A DNA stretch of 64,000 bases from Melieria omissa (lineage: Eukaryota > Arthropoda > Insecta > Diptera > Ulidiidae): NCBI GenBank assembly GCA_963971225.1, contig OZ020269.1:103712067-103776066 (forward strand). Direction: 5' to 3'. Shown piece by piece: positions 8,731-18,481 of this stretch; position 1 is the first letter of the stretch, and every line of letters begins with the position of its first letter. The notes below the pieces were generated by a model, which saw only the letters and a program-made list of their open reading frames with translations, was not told where the DNA came from and ran no database searches. A program made the position numbers and the translations under genes.

Positions 8731-11700
8731 GGTGGCGTCAGCTGAGCTCCTCCTCAAATTAGAGGAGGGCAGCTACGACGTGGCCTTAATTCAGGAACCC
8801 TGGCTTTCCTCCGGGAACAAGGTTTCAGGATTGAGGTCCACAAATTACAACCTATTCTACGTAACAATGGTAAGGAAGACTCGATCTGCCATCCTTGTTA
8901 GGAAGAATATTAACGCATATCTTTTACCCAATTTCAGTTCTGATGACCTGACGGTGGTCGTCATCGAAGGGGACGACAAGCCTAGACTTGTCGCCTCGTG
9001 CTACATGGCCCATGACGTCGAGGCACCCCCCCCAGAGCTGCAGCACCTCATGGAAGAAGCCCGCAGACGAGGATTCGACGTAGTGGTAGGTGCGGACGCG
9101 AATTCGCACCACCCTCAGTGGGGAAGTAAGGACACGAATGAACGGGGTGAGTCCCTCTTTAGTTTTATATTAGAGAATAATGTAGAAATAGCTAATAGGG
9201 GGAACATCCCAACTTTCAAGGGTCCGACGTCGGAAGACGTACTGGACATTACTTTCTCCCACGGTGTGGATACCTGGATTTCGGATTGGAGAGTGCTGAA
9301 GCAACCCTCCTTCTCTGATCACAGTTACATACATTTTACTGTAAACATTAAACCATTACGCATAGAGAGGGTCTTCAGAAATCCGAGGAATACGGACTGG
9401 GACCTGTATGCAAATCGGTTAAAGATGCATCTTAGTAACGCCTCCCAGGCACTCTCCAGCGCGGACGTTGAGGCTAAGGCGAAACTCTTAACGGCCAAGA
9501 TTCTCCTTGCATACCATGAATCCTGCCCGCCCTCAAGGCCGGTAGGACGTAAATCCAAACCACCCTGGTGGAGCAAGGACATTGGTAGGCAAAGAAGGGA
9601 ACTCAGAGAGTTTTTCAAATTAGCCAAACTTGCCGACTGTGTGGAGTGTTGGAGAGAGTACAAGATACTACTACATTCCTACAAACAGGAGATACGGAGG
9701 GCCAAAAGAAGTTCCTGGCAAAACTTCTGTGGAAGCATGGACAAGACCTCTGAGGCATCCAGACTTCGGAAGATACTTGCCAAATCCCCTCCTATACCAT
9801 CACTTATCTGCAAAGAATCTGGAGAATGGACCAAGGACGGCAAGGAGACGCTTGAGGCACTCATAGAAGCCCATTTCCCTGGCTGTTCTGAGGTCTCAAA
9901 CTCGGTCCCAACCACACTTGGCATAGAGCAAGGGAACTGTGAGGGCCTAATCACCACGTCTAGACTGCGATGGGCCTTAGGCTCTTTCGATCCCTTCAAA
10001 TCCCCGGGTCCGGATGGCATTTTCCCCGCGCTTCTGCAAAAGGGATGTGCTGTTCTGATACCATGGCTCAAGGACGTATTCAGGAACTGTCTGAGGCTGA
10101 ACTATGTACCGATGGACTGGAGACTATCAAGGGTTGTATTTTTACCAAAACCAAGTAAAAGCAGCCACTTGTATCCGAAAGACTACCGGCCCATCAGCCT
10201 CACCTCGTTCATACTGAAAACCTTTGAAAGACTGCTAGACTCGTTTATTAAGGAAAGGATTCGACCTGGCCTAATATCCACGGATCAACACGCCTACATG
10301 AAAGGCAAGTCAACAGAGACGGCACTTCATCGGGTAGCATTTCAGATAGAAAAGGCTTTACACTATAAAGAGTACGCGCTGGGAGCCTTCCTTGACATAT
10401 CAGGGGCTTTCAATAACGTCTCCACAGAGGCATTGTTGGAAGGTCTCGCATCAATCGACGTGCACCCATCCATACAGAACTGGATCGGTAATCTTTTAAA
10501 TTGCCGAACGGTGATGGCGGAGTGGGGCGTGACGACCATGGCGAGGAAGGCGAACAGGGGCACCCCCCAGGGGGGCGTGCTTTCTCCGCTACTTTGGAAT
10601 TTAGTTGTGAACAAAATTCTTCTAAAGTTGAGGGACGGGGGGCCAAGGCTAACCGCATACGCGGATGACCTGGCCGTCGTCGTCTCAGGCAGGTGTCTAA
10701 ACTCAATGAGCCAAGTACTCGAGAGAACACTGAAAGAGATTAATAACTGGGCAAAGACTGTGGGGTTGGAAACAAATCCAGACAAGACGGACTTAGTTCT
10801 TTTTACAACAAAGTACAAGATCCCAACCTGGCATCCCCCCAAACTGAACAACACTACACTCACTCCCAAAACATCTGCAAAGTACCTAGGAGTCATTTTG
10901 GATAGTAAACTGTCGTGGAGGTTGAATGTGGAAGACAGGAAAAGGAAAGCCCTAAACGCCTTATACGCTTGCAGAAAAACGCTCGGTAAGACTTGGGGCT
11001 TATCCCCCCGTCTCACACATTGGATTTACACTGCAGTCATCAGACCCATTTTGCTCTACGGGATCTTGGTATGGTGGACCGCGGTTGATAAAAAGACCTA
11101 TGCTAAAATACTCGAGACTGTACAGAGAGCCGCTGGGTTGTGTATAACAGGCGCAATGCGCACCACTCCAACAGCGGCACTGGACAAAATCTTGCGATTC
11201 TATCCAATTAATCTGACAGCAAAAAGCGCCGCTAAGAAGGCCGCGCTGAGACTAAAGGTAACTGGACAACTCACGCTACGACCCTACGGTCATAGTAGGA
11301 TACACGCAGGGGTAGGCGACAGCTCAGACTACGCTATACCTCAAGCCAATTTTGACTTCAAACCCAACGTGGTCATAGAACCAGATGGATGGCGACAGGG
11401 GCTTGAACCCAGCCGTCAATCCTACAACCTTTTCACGGACGGATCTAAGATGTCAGAGGGTGTGGGATCTGCAGTTTTCTGTTCGGAGCTTGATCTACAA
11501 CAGTCTTTCCGGCTCCCGGATTACTGCAGCATTTTCCAAGCAGAGGTATTCGCTGCCACAAGAGCGGCGCAACTAGCAATGGAGCGCACTCCTCTGAACT
11601 CTCGAATTAACATCTATATTGACAGTCAAGCAGCCATAAAAGCGGCAGCTGGGGTAATGTCAAACTCGACATGCGTACGGAACTGCAGAGCTAAATTAAA

Positions 11701-12235
11701 TGAACTCTGCAGCAACAGAGTAGTTACTATTTATTGGGTACCGGGGCACAAAGGAGTTGAGGGAAATGAGAAGGTTGATGCGCTCGCCAAAGCCGGGGCA
11801 CGGCTGCCTGCGGTTAGTGTGCCAGACATCCATCCACCCCTCTCCACGCTCAAGATGGAAATTGAAAAGAAAATGATTCGTGAGGCGGCGTCCATGTGGG
11901 AGGGATCTACATCTCACAGGACAGCTAAAATCATGCTTCGCGCGTATAATGACAAAAACACAGAGTTTGTACTATCACTCCAAAGAGAGGACTGCAAACT
12001 ACTAGTTGGGGTACTCACGGGACATTGTCTCACCCCGTCTCACGCTGCCAAACTTGGCTTGGCACCAAGTGATGCATGTACAAGATGTAGTGAAGACAAT
12101 GCAAAAGGCACCCTGGAGCACTTGCTATGCCACTGTCCCGCTCTCTACAGATCACGGGTTAGCTGCCTCGGATCCGCGTCGTTCCCTTCACTGGAAAGAA
12201 TTGCAGAGCATAAAAGCGGCGACTTACTTACTTAG
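8603..12235 (+). CDS. LINE ORF2: endonuclease, reverse transcriptase, RNase H
   Basis: The frame gives 1210 residues from the ATG at 8603, although the conserved part starts at about residue 34 (VLQINLHHSK). The APE-type endonuclease has QEPW (E65), GADANSHH (D165, N167) and SDH (D239, H240). The reverse transcriptase has PGPDGIFP, DYRPISLTS, GTPQGGVLSPLLW and YADD (686-689). The RNase H has FTDGSK (D946), IYIDSQAA and WVPGHKGVEGNEKVD. The C-terminus has CTRC...EHLLCHC. All key residues are present, so the enzyme could be active. The stop at 12235 lies just after a tandem ACTT duplication; without it the frame would run about 11 codons further to 12269. It overlaps ORF1 by 128 bp in a different frame. 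Confidence 0.9.
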   Translation: MTVRRTKWRLRRVECRWRQPHLPWRILYLLEGKVLQINLHHSKVASAELLLKLEEGSYDVALIQEPWLSSGNKVSGLRSTNYNLFYVTMVRKTRSAILVRKNINAYLLPNFSSDDLTVVVIEGDDKPRLVASCYMAHDVEAPPPELQHLMEEARRRGFDVVVGADANSHHPQWGSKDTNERGESLFSFILENNVEIANRGNIPTFKGPTSEDVLDITFSHGVDTWISDWRVLKQPSFSDHSYIHFTVNIKPLRIERVFRNPRNTDWDLYANRLKMHLSNASQALSSADVEAKAKLLTAKILLAYHESCPPSRPVGRKSKPPWWSKDIGRQRRELREFFKLAKLADCVECWREYKILLHSYKQEIRRAKRSSWQNFCGSMDKTSEASRLRKILAKSPPIPSLICKESGEWTKDGKETLEALIEAHFPGCSEVSNSVPTTLGIEQGNCEGLITTSRLRWALGSFDPFKSPGPDGIFPALLQKGCAVLIPWLKDVFRNCLRLNYVPMDWRLSRVVFLPKPSKSSHLYPKDYRPISLTSFILKTFERLLDSFIKERIRPGLISTDQHAYMKGKSTETALHRVAFQIEKALHYKEYALGAFLDISGAFNNVSTEALLEGLASIDVHPSIQNWIGNLLNCRTVMAEWGVTTMARKANRGTPQGGVLSPLLWNLVVNKILLKLRDGGPRLTAYADDLAVVVSGRCLNSMSQVLERTLKEINNWAKTVGLETNPDKTDLVLFTTKYKIPTWHPPKLNNTTLTPKTSAKYLGVILDSKLSWRLNVEDRKRKALNALYACRKTLGKTWGLSPRLTHWIYTAVIRPILLYGILVWWTAVDKKTYAKILETVQRAAGLCITGAMRTTPTAALDKILRFYPINLTAKSAAKKAALRLKVTGQLTLRPYGHSRIHAGVGDSSDYAIPQANFDFKPNVVIEPDGWRQGLEPSRQSYNLFTDGSKMSEGVGSAVFCSELDLQQSFRLPDYCSIFQAEVFAATRAAQLAMERTPLNSRINIYIDSQAAIKAAAGVMSNSTCVRNCRAKLNELCSNRVVTIYWVPGHKGVEGNEKVDALAKAGARLPAVSVPDIHPPLSTLKMEIEKKMIREAASMWEGSTSHRTAKIMLRAYNDKNTEFVLSLQREDCKLLVGVLTGHCLTPSHAAKLGLAPSDACTRCSEDNAKGTLEHLLCHCPALYRSRVSCLGSASFPSLERIAEHKSGDLLT

Positions 12236-12358
12236 ATTTGCCAAAACGTTCTTGAAAAACTACTTATAGGTCTGGGACTCCAGTATCTTTGGTACCACTA
12301 TGGACCATTACTTGGTCTATGTGAGACCCCTTCGTGGGTCGGCCAGCCTAACCTAACC
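12236..12358 (+). other. LINE 1 3' untranslated region and tail
   Basis: A short region after ORF2 ending in CAGCCTAACCTAACCTA instead of poly(A). The pentamer-like CCTAA tail resembles the one at 2203-2224. Confidence 0.65.
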
Positions 12359-12371
12359 TACCAGTCATCCA
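12359..12371 (+). repeat. Target-site duplication, right (LINE 1)
   Basis: Second copy of TACCAGTCATCCA, matching 7517-7529 exactly. Confidence 0.85.
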
Positions 12372-14697
12372 ATACTAATCACCGATCCACGGCAGTCCTA
12401 CATGTACTAATTTCTATAAATGTTAAGCACTTTAGCGCGTGTTGCAAGTGTGGCACACACACTTACCTACTTTCATTGCACCCAGTCGCAGGATACTGCC
12501 AAATTATACCAGCTAGACCACTCGTAGAGTTTGTATGCGACGCTCTAATGACAGCAAATGGCAGCCACTTGAGTCTAATGAAATTCCTGTACGACGCGGC
12601 GTCTCTTTGTTGCCTCCTAAATCCATTCCCTCAACTCACATATAATTTTATAAATTACAAACAATTGTCAGTGCAATCAAGGAAACACACTGAAATGTTT
12701 TATACAACAAAAACAACAACAACAACAGTGCGCCGCAATAATTTAATGCAATTGTCAGTTGATACAACGACGCCAGGTTCATCATTAGCGTAATTAAATG
12801 AGTGTCTGACTGGAACCGAAGGAGCGTCGAGAGCTCAAAATGAAAAATTCAATGCTTTTTGTAGAAAGTAGAAAAATAATTAATCAGCAGTGCGTTGTAC
12901 AAACACACATATTCACACACACGCAGATACACAGTGCACATTTTACACCCCCGAACAGCTGCGCTGTGCTGCTTTGCTGTGTCGATGGCAATGTCGGGTC
13001 GCGTCAGACGACACTCGAGCGTCTGGGTAACAGTTGGTCGCATATTAATAAATGACAGCGAAATTTTGTCAGGTTAATTTTTTAATCATGCTAAATTTAG
13101 CTGTTCTCGCTCTTCGTTTGCTACAGAAACGAGATGTCACTTGGAAAATGTGAATTATTTCCAATGACTGCAAGTGGCTCAATGTTGTATGTTGGCAATC
13201 ATTAGCGTATTGGCAGCAACAACAAAACTATGCGCAGTAGATGTATTTAAATTTTTGTTCATTGCTTGTTTGTTGTAATCTTTCAGGTCTCCTGCAAACA
13301 CATTTGAGACCAACAAGGCAGTTAAAAATCTGTTGGGGGGCCAGAGTTGAAAAATCTCAATTTTCAACCATTCTTTGTTTGCAGCGAATTTGACGCTGTT
13401 GCACGCTGACATGCGCCCACAACGCCATTTTCCACATACTTGTGCACACAAGTTTTAAGTAAGTTTAGCTCCGCGTGCGCCGCATGCAACGAGCTTAAAC
13501 TTTTGCCCAAACAATCAATAACAATTTCCTGCCTCAGCTATTAAAACAGCCAACTAAAAATTGTTCGACGCATACGCAAAGTTTTCGGCAGCACTAACTT
13601 TTAAGAATGTGAGGCATTTTTTGTACAATGGTAAAAACAACAACATCAACAACTACAACCTAGAAAAACAAGCCTTTATCGAGACAGGTGAGTGTGGAGC
13701 TCAGAGCAAAAGCAAAGGCATAATCAAGTGGCAATACACACACACACACACACCACACACACACACACATATGTTATATGTTGTTGTTGTTATTGTTGTT
13801 GCTGTTATTGCTGTTGCAATTATTGTTATTGTTGTTATAGTTATTGTTGTTGTTATTATTACATTGGCATGTGCTGCCGCTGCATGCAAAAACCGCAACC
13901 GACGCTTGCGTTGCATGTACGAGCTGCGGTTGCTATGCATTGTTGCTGTTGTTACAGTTGTTGCTGCTGTTGCTGCTTTGTCTAAAGTTCGCGTCCAAGG
14001 GGAAACGACGCAACCATATGAAAAATTTGCTTGTTTCTGGAAAATTTTCTTACACATTAAATTGACTACTTTTGATTTGGGAAATTCTTAACTTTCATAT
14101 TCTTCTTTCATACGAGTATTGTTTCGATGTTTTATGTTTTCCCAGAAAAAAAAATTTCATACTTTTTGCTATGTGATATTTCATATTTTTTGCAAAAAAA
14201 AAATTTCAAATTTTTTTTAACTGAATATAAAGTTAGTTTTGAAATTTTTGGTTAAGAATTTGTTGTGGTATAAAGTTTTTAGATAAAAGAGAGCTGCACT
14301 TCAGGCAACTGGAGGAAACTCGAGCTAAATATTGTTTCATCATAAAAGTTATGGTTTTTAAACTTTATGTCGAACTCCAAGTTGTCTCTTATTGAGTTTT
14401 ACATGTTTGTGATAGGCTGAGAGTGGTAACAAATTGTATTTAGTTTGTGTGAACCCTAATTCGTATATAAGGTGTCTTAAAAGAACATTCATAATTTTTG
14501 TTATTTTCCTAGGTATTTTTTATGGTTTTAGTAATCTATCTCGTGTTGTCTAAATACGATAGGGTTACACTAAGCAGTGTTCGAGAGATATGATTTCGTA
14601 CTTAAAAAACTTCTTAAACAATTCTGTGATTACTGAACTCAGTTTTGTTTGAGCGCACATCATTGCATTGGGGGACATTGCTTACTTAAGTGGATAG
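12372..14697. other. Non-coding DNA with microsatellites
   Basis: No gene recognised. 13736-13770 is a CA run. 13775-13865 is a TTG/TTA-rich tract and 13930-13980 a TTG/CTG tract. The 176- and 118-codon frames at 13561-14091 are translations of these tracts (HTHTHT, VVVIVIVV) and are not supported as genes. 14100-14697 is AT-rich and unrecognised. Confidence 0.6.
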
Positions 14698-15174
14698 TAG
14701 TGTCCGACTGAATATTCGTTTTCAGCCTTTTTCGGTGTTTGACCTATTCGGTCCATTTTAATTCTTCGGCTGAATGCTTTAGCCGAAGGTTTTCGCCATG
14801 TAATGCAAGTAAATTTGAACTGTTTCAATCTGTTTTGTCGGACTCGATTGCGATTAAAAAAGATTATCTCTAATTAGCTATTTATGTCAATTGAATTGTA
14901 AGATTTTTTTTCGTTAAAAACCGAACTCTAAGACTGTTTTTGTTTTTTACTAAAATATACACATACACATCTATATAAATATATATATTTATATATACAT
15001 TCTTAATTCTTAAGTGGAAAAAAGAAATGAGAATAGAAAAACGGCTAAATTTGATAAATTTTTTTCCTTAAAAGAATTTTTTTTGTATTCGGCTTCAGCT
15101 TCGGCCAAATATTTTATCTATGCCGAACATTCTGCTTTGGCTTTGGCCCAAAAACCACCTTCGGTTGGACACTA
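14698..15174. mobile_element. hAT-type MITE
   Basis: The ends match as inverted repeats: TAGTGTCCGACTGAA on the left and, on the reverse complement of the right end, TAGTGTCCAACCGAA. Both flanks repeat GGCCGAA/TTCGGC words internally, as hAT subterminal repeats often do. The flanking 8-mers GTGGATAG (14690-14697) and ATAGATAG (15175-15182) agree at six of eight positions, consistent with an old 8-bp target duplication. There is no transposase; the 477-bp body is non-coding. The class call rests on TIR style and TSD length. Confidence 0.6.
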
Positions 15175-15196
15175 ATAGATAGCAATAGCTGTTGCA

Positions 15197-15470
15197 GGCC
15201 TCTATATTCCAGCGGGTAGAGCACCGGCTTCTCATACCGAGACCCAGGAGCGGCTTCAGAAAAATAATTCGGGGGGAGGGGGGGGGTTACAAAAAGTAAT
15301 TCTTTAATATTCATAAAATGCCAAAAAATTCCTTTTAATTTGTATGTAAGTTTACAGTCGAATCCAATATTTCGGGGTATTCTAACCCCCAACACCCCCC
15401 TTGAATCCACCACTGCCAAGACCCTAGGTTCGATTCCTAGCTCGGGCTGGTGAAACACTTAACTACTTCT
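15197..15470 (+). repeat. tRNA-derived SINE split by a MITE
   Basis: 15197-15236 reads as the 5' half of a tRNA-like unit with a box A region (AGCGGGTAGAGCACCGG) and TCTCATA. The 3' half resumes at 15424 with a near-perfect box B (GGTTCGATTCC) and a closing CTAGCTCGGGCTGG. If the 171-bp element and one target copy are ignored, the two halves adjoin as GAGACCCTAGGTTCGATTCC, the spacing of a Pol III promoter. Downstream, non-tRNA sequence continues from about 15455, as in SINEs. A plain tRNA pseudogene is the alternative. It cannot be a working tRNA: the arms are mutated and the unit is split. Confidence 0.6.
15245..15415. mobile_element. Short hAT-type MITE inside the tRNA-like unit
   Basis: The ends are CAGGAGCGGCTTCA and, reverse-complemented, CAGTGGTGGATTCA, a common hAT-style terminal pattern. 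The 8-mers on either side, CCGAGACC (15237-15244) and CCAAGACC (15416-15423), differ at one position. The interior has G-rich and C-rich blocks that pair (15270-15288 with 15386-15400). Non-coding, 171 bp. Confidence 0.65.
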
Positions 15471-15939
15471 ATCGCTATCCACACAAAGCTGCTGAAAATT
15501 ACAAGAACTCTTGGCAGGCAATGGAAAACCCGTCCGTATTCAATACTGTAGGTCTCCATCCCGTTTTAACCCTTTCGGGACTACTGGGATAATATGTCCC
15601 AGCAAGTTTTTAATGCCCTTCCAGATTCAAATCTCACGACCCCCGCAAAATATTATTTGGATTTCGGTGTTCTCGCATTAAAGGATGATTTCAAAATTTG
15701 TGAGCATCCAATAGAATTTTATAATCCCAAAATTCATAGCATGAGAATATTTCTACTGAGAGTACTTTGGATTAAAAATTAAACTCCGTCCCGACAGGGT
15801 GATATCACTCTCTTCCCCTATCCCCCACGGGCATAGTTCAATGGTTCAAAAATGGACTAAGTACTATGAAAATCTTGTAGCCTTTCTGCCCACCCTCACA
15901 TCATTCAAATAGCATCTCAAAAAATATGGGAATATCCTC
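15471..15939. other. Unassigned, probably old repeat DNA
   Basis: No domain recognised. A 62-codon frame at 15594-15782 has no resemblance I can name. It may be part of the SINE tail or of the decayed LINE that follows. Confidence 0.4.
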
Positions 15940-16020
15940 ATCAGATGTGTGAGCAAGAACGAGATACATTGTTTCATGTACTATTTGAATGTCCTACGCT
16001 TGGTAAGGACAATATGGACA
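15940..16020 (+). pseudogene. LINE C-terminal knuckle remnant
   Basis: The plus frame reads CEQERDTLFHVLFECPTL, matching the C-x(n)-HxxxxC end of LINE ORF2 proteins (first cysteine pair incomplete). Only about 27 codons can be recognised. It lies directly upstream of a separate RT fossil, so two LINE fragments are juxtaposed. Confidence 0.5.
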
Positions 16021-16099
16021 ATATCACCATCAACCAGCTGGAGATGACAACGTCAGATAGTGCTGAATTGTATAAAAATCCCAGACATGGAGTGGTGAT

Positions 16100-16800
16100 T
16101 GAATTTTATCAGTGCCCCTTTAGACACGGTAAGTCCACCATGGACCAGATATTCACATTGCGTCAAATCCTGAAAAAGACCCATGAGAGTCAGATCGATA
16201 CTTACCATCACTTTTTCGATTTCAAAAGGCAGCATTCGACAGTTCGATAAGAAATCATTGTGTGGACTTGGTATCCCTGCAAGTTCGTGAGATTTTACAG
16301 AGCGATGTGGAATAAGGAAGTGACATTTCTGACCCATTCGATACCGTTCGAGGCTTCAGACAAGGTAAACATTTGTTAAGCGACCATTTCAACTTCACTA
16401 TGGGGAGCGTTCTGCGCAAGACCGGTGACTCCTTACCTATGCTGATGACATTGAATAGGTCTGGCGGTAAATGAGCGCAAGACAAAGTATATACTTTCTA
16501 TATACGAGATCTATCTATATGCTTTTTCGTACGCAGAGATTCGCACCTAAGGTTCTCACGTCGAGGCCGAAAGGTATACTTTGAAGTTTTCAAAGAATTC
16601 GTCTACCTTGGCATTGCCGTAAACAGCAGTCAAGATGTCAGCCTGGAGATAAAGCGAAGGGTTACTCTTGCCAATAGGTGTTAGTTAGGATTACATTTTG
16701 CTGGGAGTTTCTGTGGCACGTAGTCATTCTCTTCCAACTACTTAAAGTAGATCTGCTACTACCATATGGTGATTATGCGGTTTTCAGCATCTGACATCAA
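16100..16800 (+). pseudogene. LINE reverse transcriptase fossil
   Basis: Broken by many frameshifts and stops, but several RT landmarks follow in the right order. KSTMDQIFTLRQILKKTHES followed by FDFKRQHS is at about 16130-16245. LCGLGIPA is at about 16260, YADDIE (active-site YADD) at about 16432, and VYLGIAVNSSQDVSLEIKRR at about 16601-16660. This wording fits a LINE lineage different from the two Loa-like copies in this window (RTE/Jockey-like; not resolved by eye). No endonuclease is seen. Confidence 0.65.
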
Positions 16801-18472
16801 GTTTCCCAGTGATTCTGGATCTTGTTTAGTCGATCCGTAGAAGAATGTCTAAAAGCTCGAGTTCCAGCAACTCATCATCCATTAGAATCATTCTGTTCTT
16901 TATCACATATACCTGGAACCTCCCAATGCTGGTCAGTCATTAATATAGTAACATCCGTCTCTTTGTCGTCTAGACACATGTGGCAAATGAACGAGGCACA
17001 TTCTCCAATTCAATCCAAATTAATCTCCTGACGAGGCACATAATGGTTCACAAATCACGTTTTCTAATCTCAACAAGTAATTTGTGCTGCTGGACCAATG
17101 AACATAGTTTTGCACTCCTAAAGGTAATCCACATTCACACCCAATCTTTAGTCACAACCTGTCCGTAAGTGGTCTTGCGACTCAATTTAGTAAATTTTTC
17201 GATCAGCAATTATAAAATGTAGCCAGGAATAAAAAAAACCGAGCAGTACTTCTAGAATGTAAAACAACTGTCAATAAAGTGAAATGCCAATACCAATACC
17301 AATGCACATTGACAGTGGAAGGCAGTAGTGACGTTACGGCAAAAGATGCGGCTGGCACTAACAATGAACAACAATCAGATGTAAAACAATTTTCCATGAC
17401 ATTTGACAAAAGCAGAAACAAATGCAAATATTTACATTCAATGCATACTTGAGTAGTGGAACAAAAGAGCGACAGATAGTGACAGAGACACAAACGCACA
17501 GACAGAAAGACACAGAGAGAGAGGGAGAGCGACACGGGGCACTGTGGGTTGAAAGGCAGCAGCCGTGGCAAGGATACAACACTTGAAATAACAAAACAAA
17601 AACTTGCCAACGCAAAAAAACAATAGCAATATAAGCAAAACAACAACAACAATAAAAGAACAACAACCAAGTACTGGTAACGCTGGTAGCTGTTGTTTGC
17701 CTGTGTGCGTACGTGCGTAATTGAAATGCGGCGGCGAGCCAGAGTGAGAAAAGGATTAGCAGCACATAAAGGACACGTTAGCACAATGTGTGCTATATTT
17801 TATTTGGTAGCGACCAATGTTGATTTTATTTTATTTCAATTTATTTAAAATTTTTGTTTTTTTGTTTTGATTTTATTTCTTTTTGTTCTGTGCTACAAAC
17901 TTTATAAATATTTGAAAAGTTTTCAATGCTTTCTGACAGAAGCTGTTTTATTTTATCTTATTTTGGTTATTTATTTGTATCTTTTGTGGTTATTTTTCAA
18001 TTGTTTTCTACGTTGGTGGTTTATTTTGAAAGATTTTTTAAATATAAATTTCATTTGGTTGGTTTTATCTGGCGTTGTGTAGGAGCGTTTAGGCTGTGCT
18101 AGCTGGCGTTAGAAAGATAGGTTTTTCCACAAACAGAATCTATCAGACAATTTTGTAATTGCTGAACTCAATTTTCAGAATTTTGTATTTTTTTATATTT
18201 CAGAATTTTTTAATTATTTTAGAAAATGGTCATGAAATAAAGAGTGAACAACGATCTATGAAATCAACTTTTTTCTGAAGAGTGGTCTGGTCGGAAGTGG
18301 TCTGATGTTGAGTTCGGTGGTCCAATCTTAGCATGAAGATAGCCGAAATCGTCCACTAAAAGGAAGAAATCTGCTTTCCTCTTCTTTTGAACAAACTTAA
18401 CTAAATTTAAGTTGTTTGACAATGGTTTCAGTTATTTTATGTGTGTTTTTGTAAGAATATAAAATATCGAGT
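16801..18472. other. Non-coding DNA
   Basis: No gene recognised. 17460-17540 is a GACAGA/GAGA-rich tract, 17636-17670 an ACA/ACAACA tract, and 17810-18060 T-rich. Minus-strand frames at 17203-17784 are low complexity. Confidence 0.5.
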
Positions 18473-18481
18473 ATACACTCG
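18473..18481 (+). repeat. Target-site duplication, left (LINE 2)
   Basis: ATACACTCG, repeated at 22129-22137 just after the LINE tail. Confidence 0.75.

Larger units (their letters stand above)
7530..12358 (+). mobile_element. Loa-like non-LTR retrotransposon, 5'-truncated
   Basis: A 4.83-kb LINE with target duplications on both sides. The order is ORF1 (lacking its start), ORF2 with endonuclease, reverse transcriptase and RNase H, a 3' untranslated region of about 90-120 bp, and a CCTAACCTAACCTA tail. No 5' untranslated region is present; the copy begins inside ORF1, the usual result of incomplete reverse transcription. The APE + RT + RNase H architecture with a non-CCHC ORF1 suggests the Loa clade (established for LOA/Bilbo-type elements); the clade assignment is my inference. 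Confidence 0.85.

Noticed and set aside
12344..12360. CCTAA repeats as telomeric DNA
   Set aside because: Only three units, placed exactly at the LINE 3' end and before its target duplication.
13561..14091. 176-codon frame
   Set aside because: Runs through CA and TTG microsatellites; no recognisable domain.
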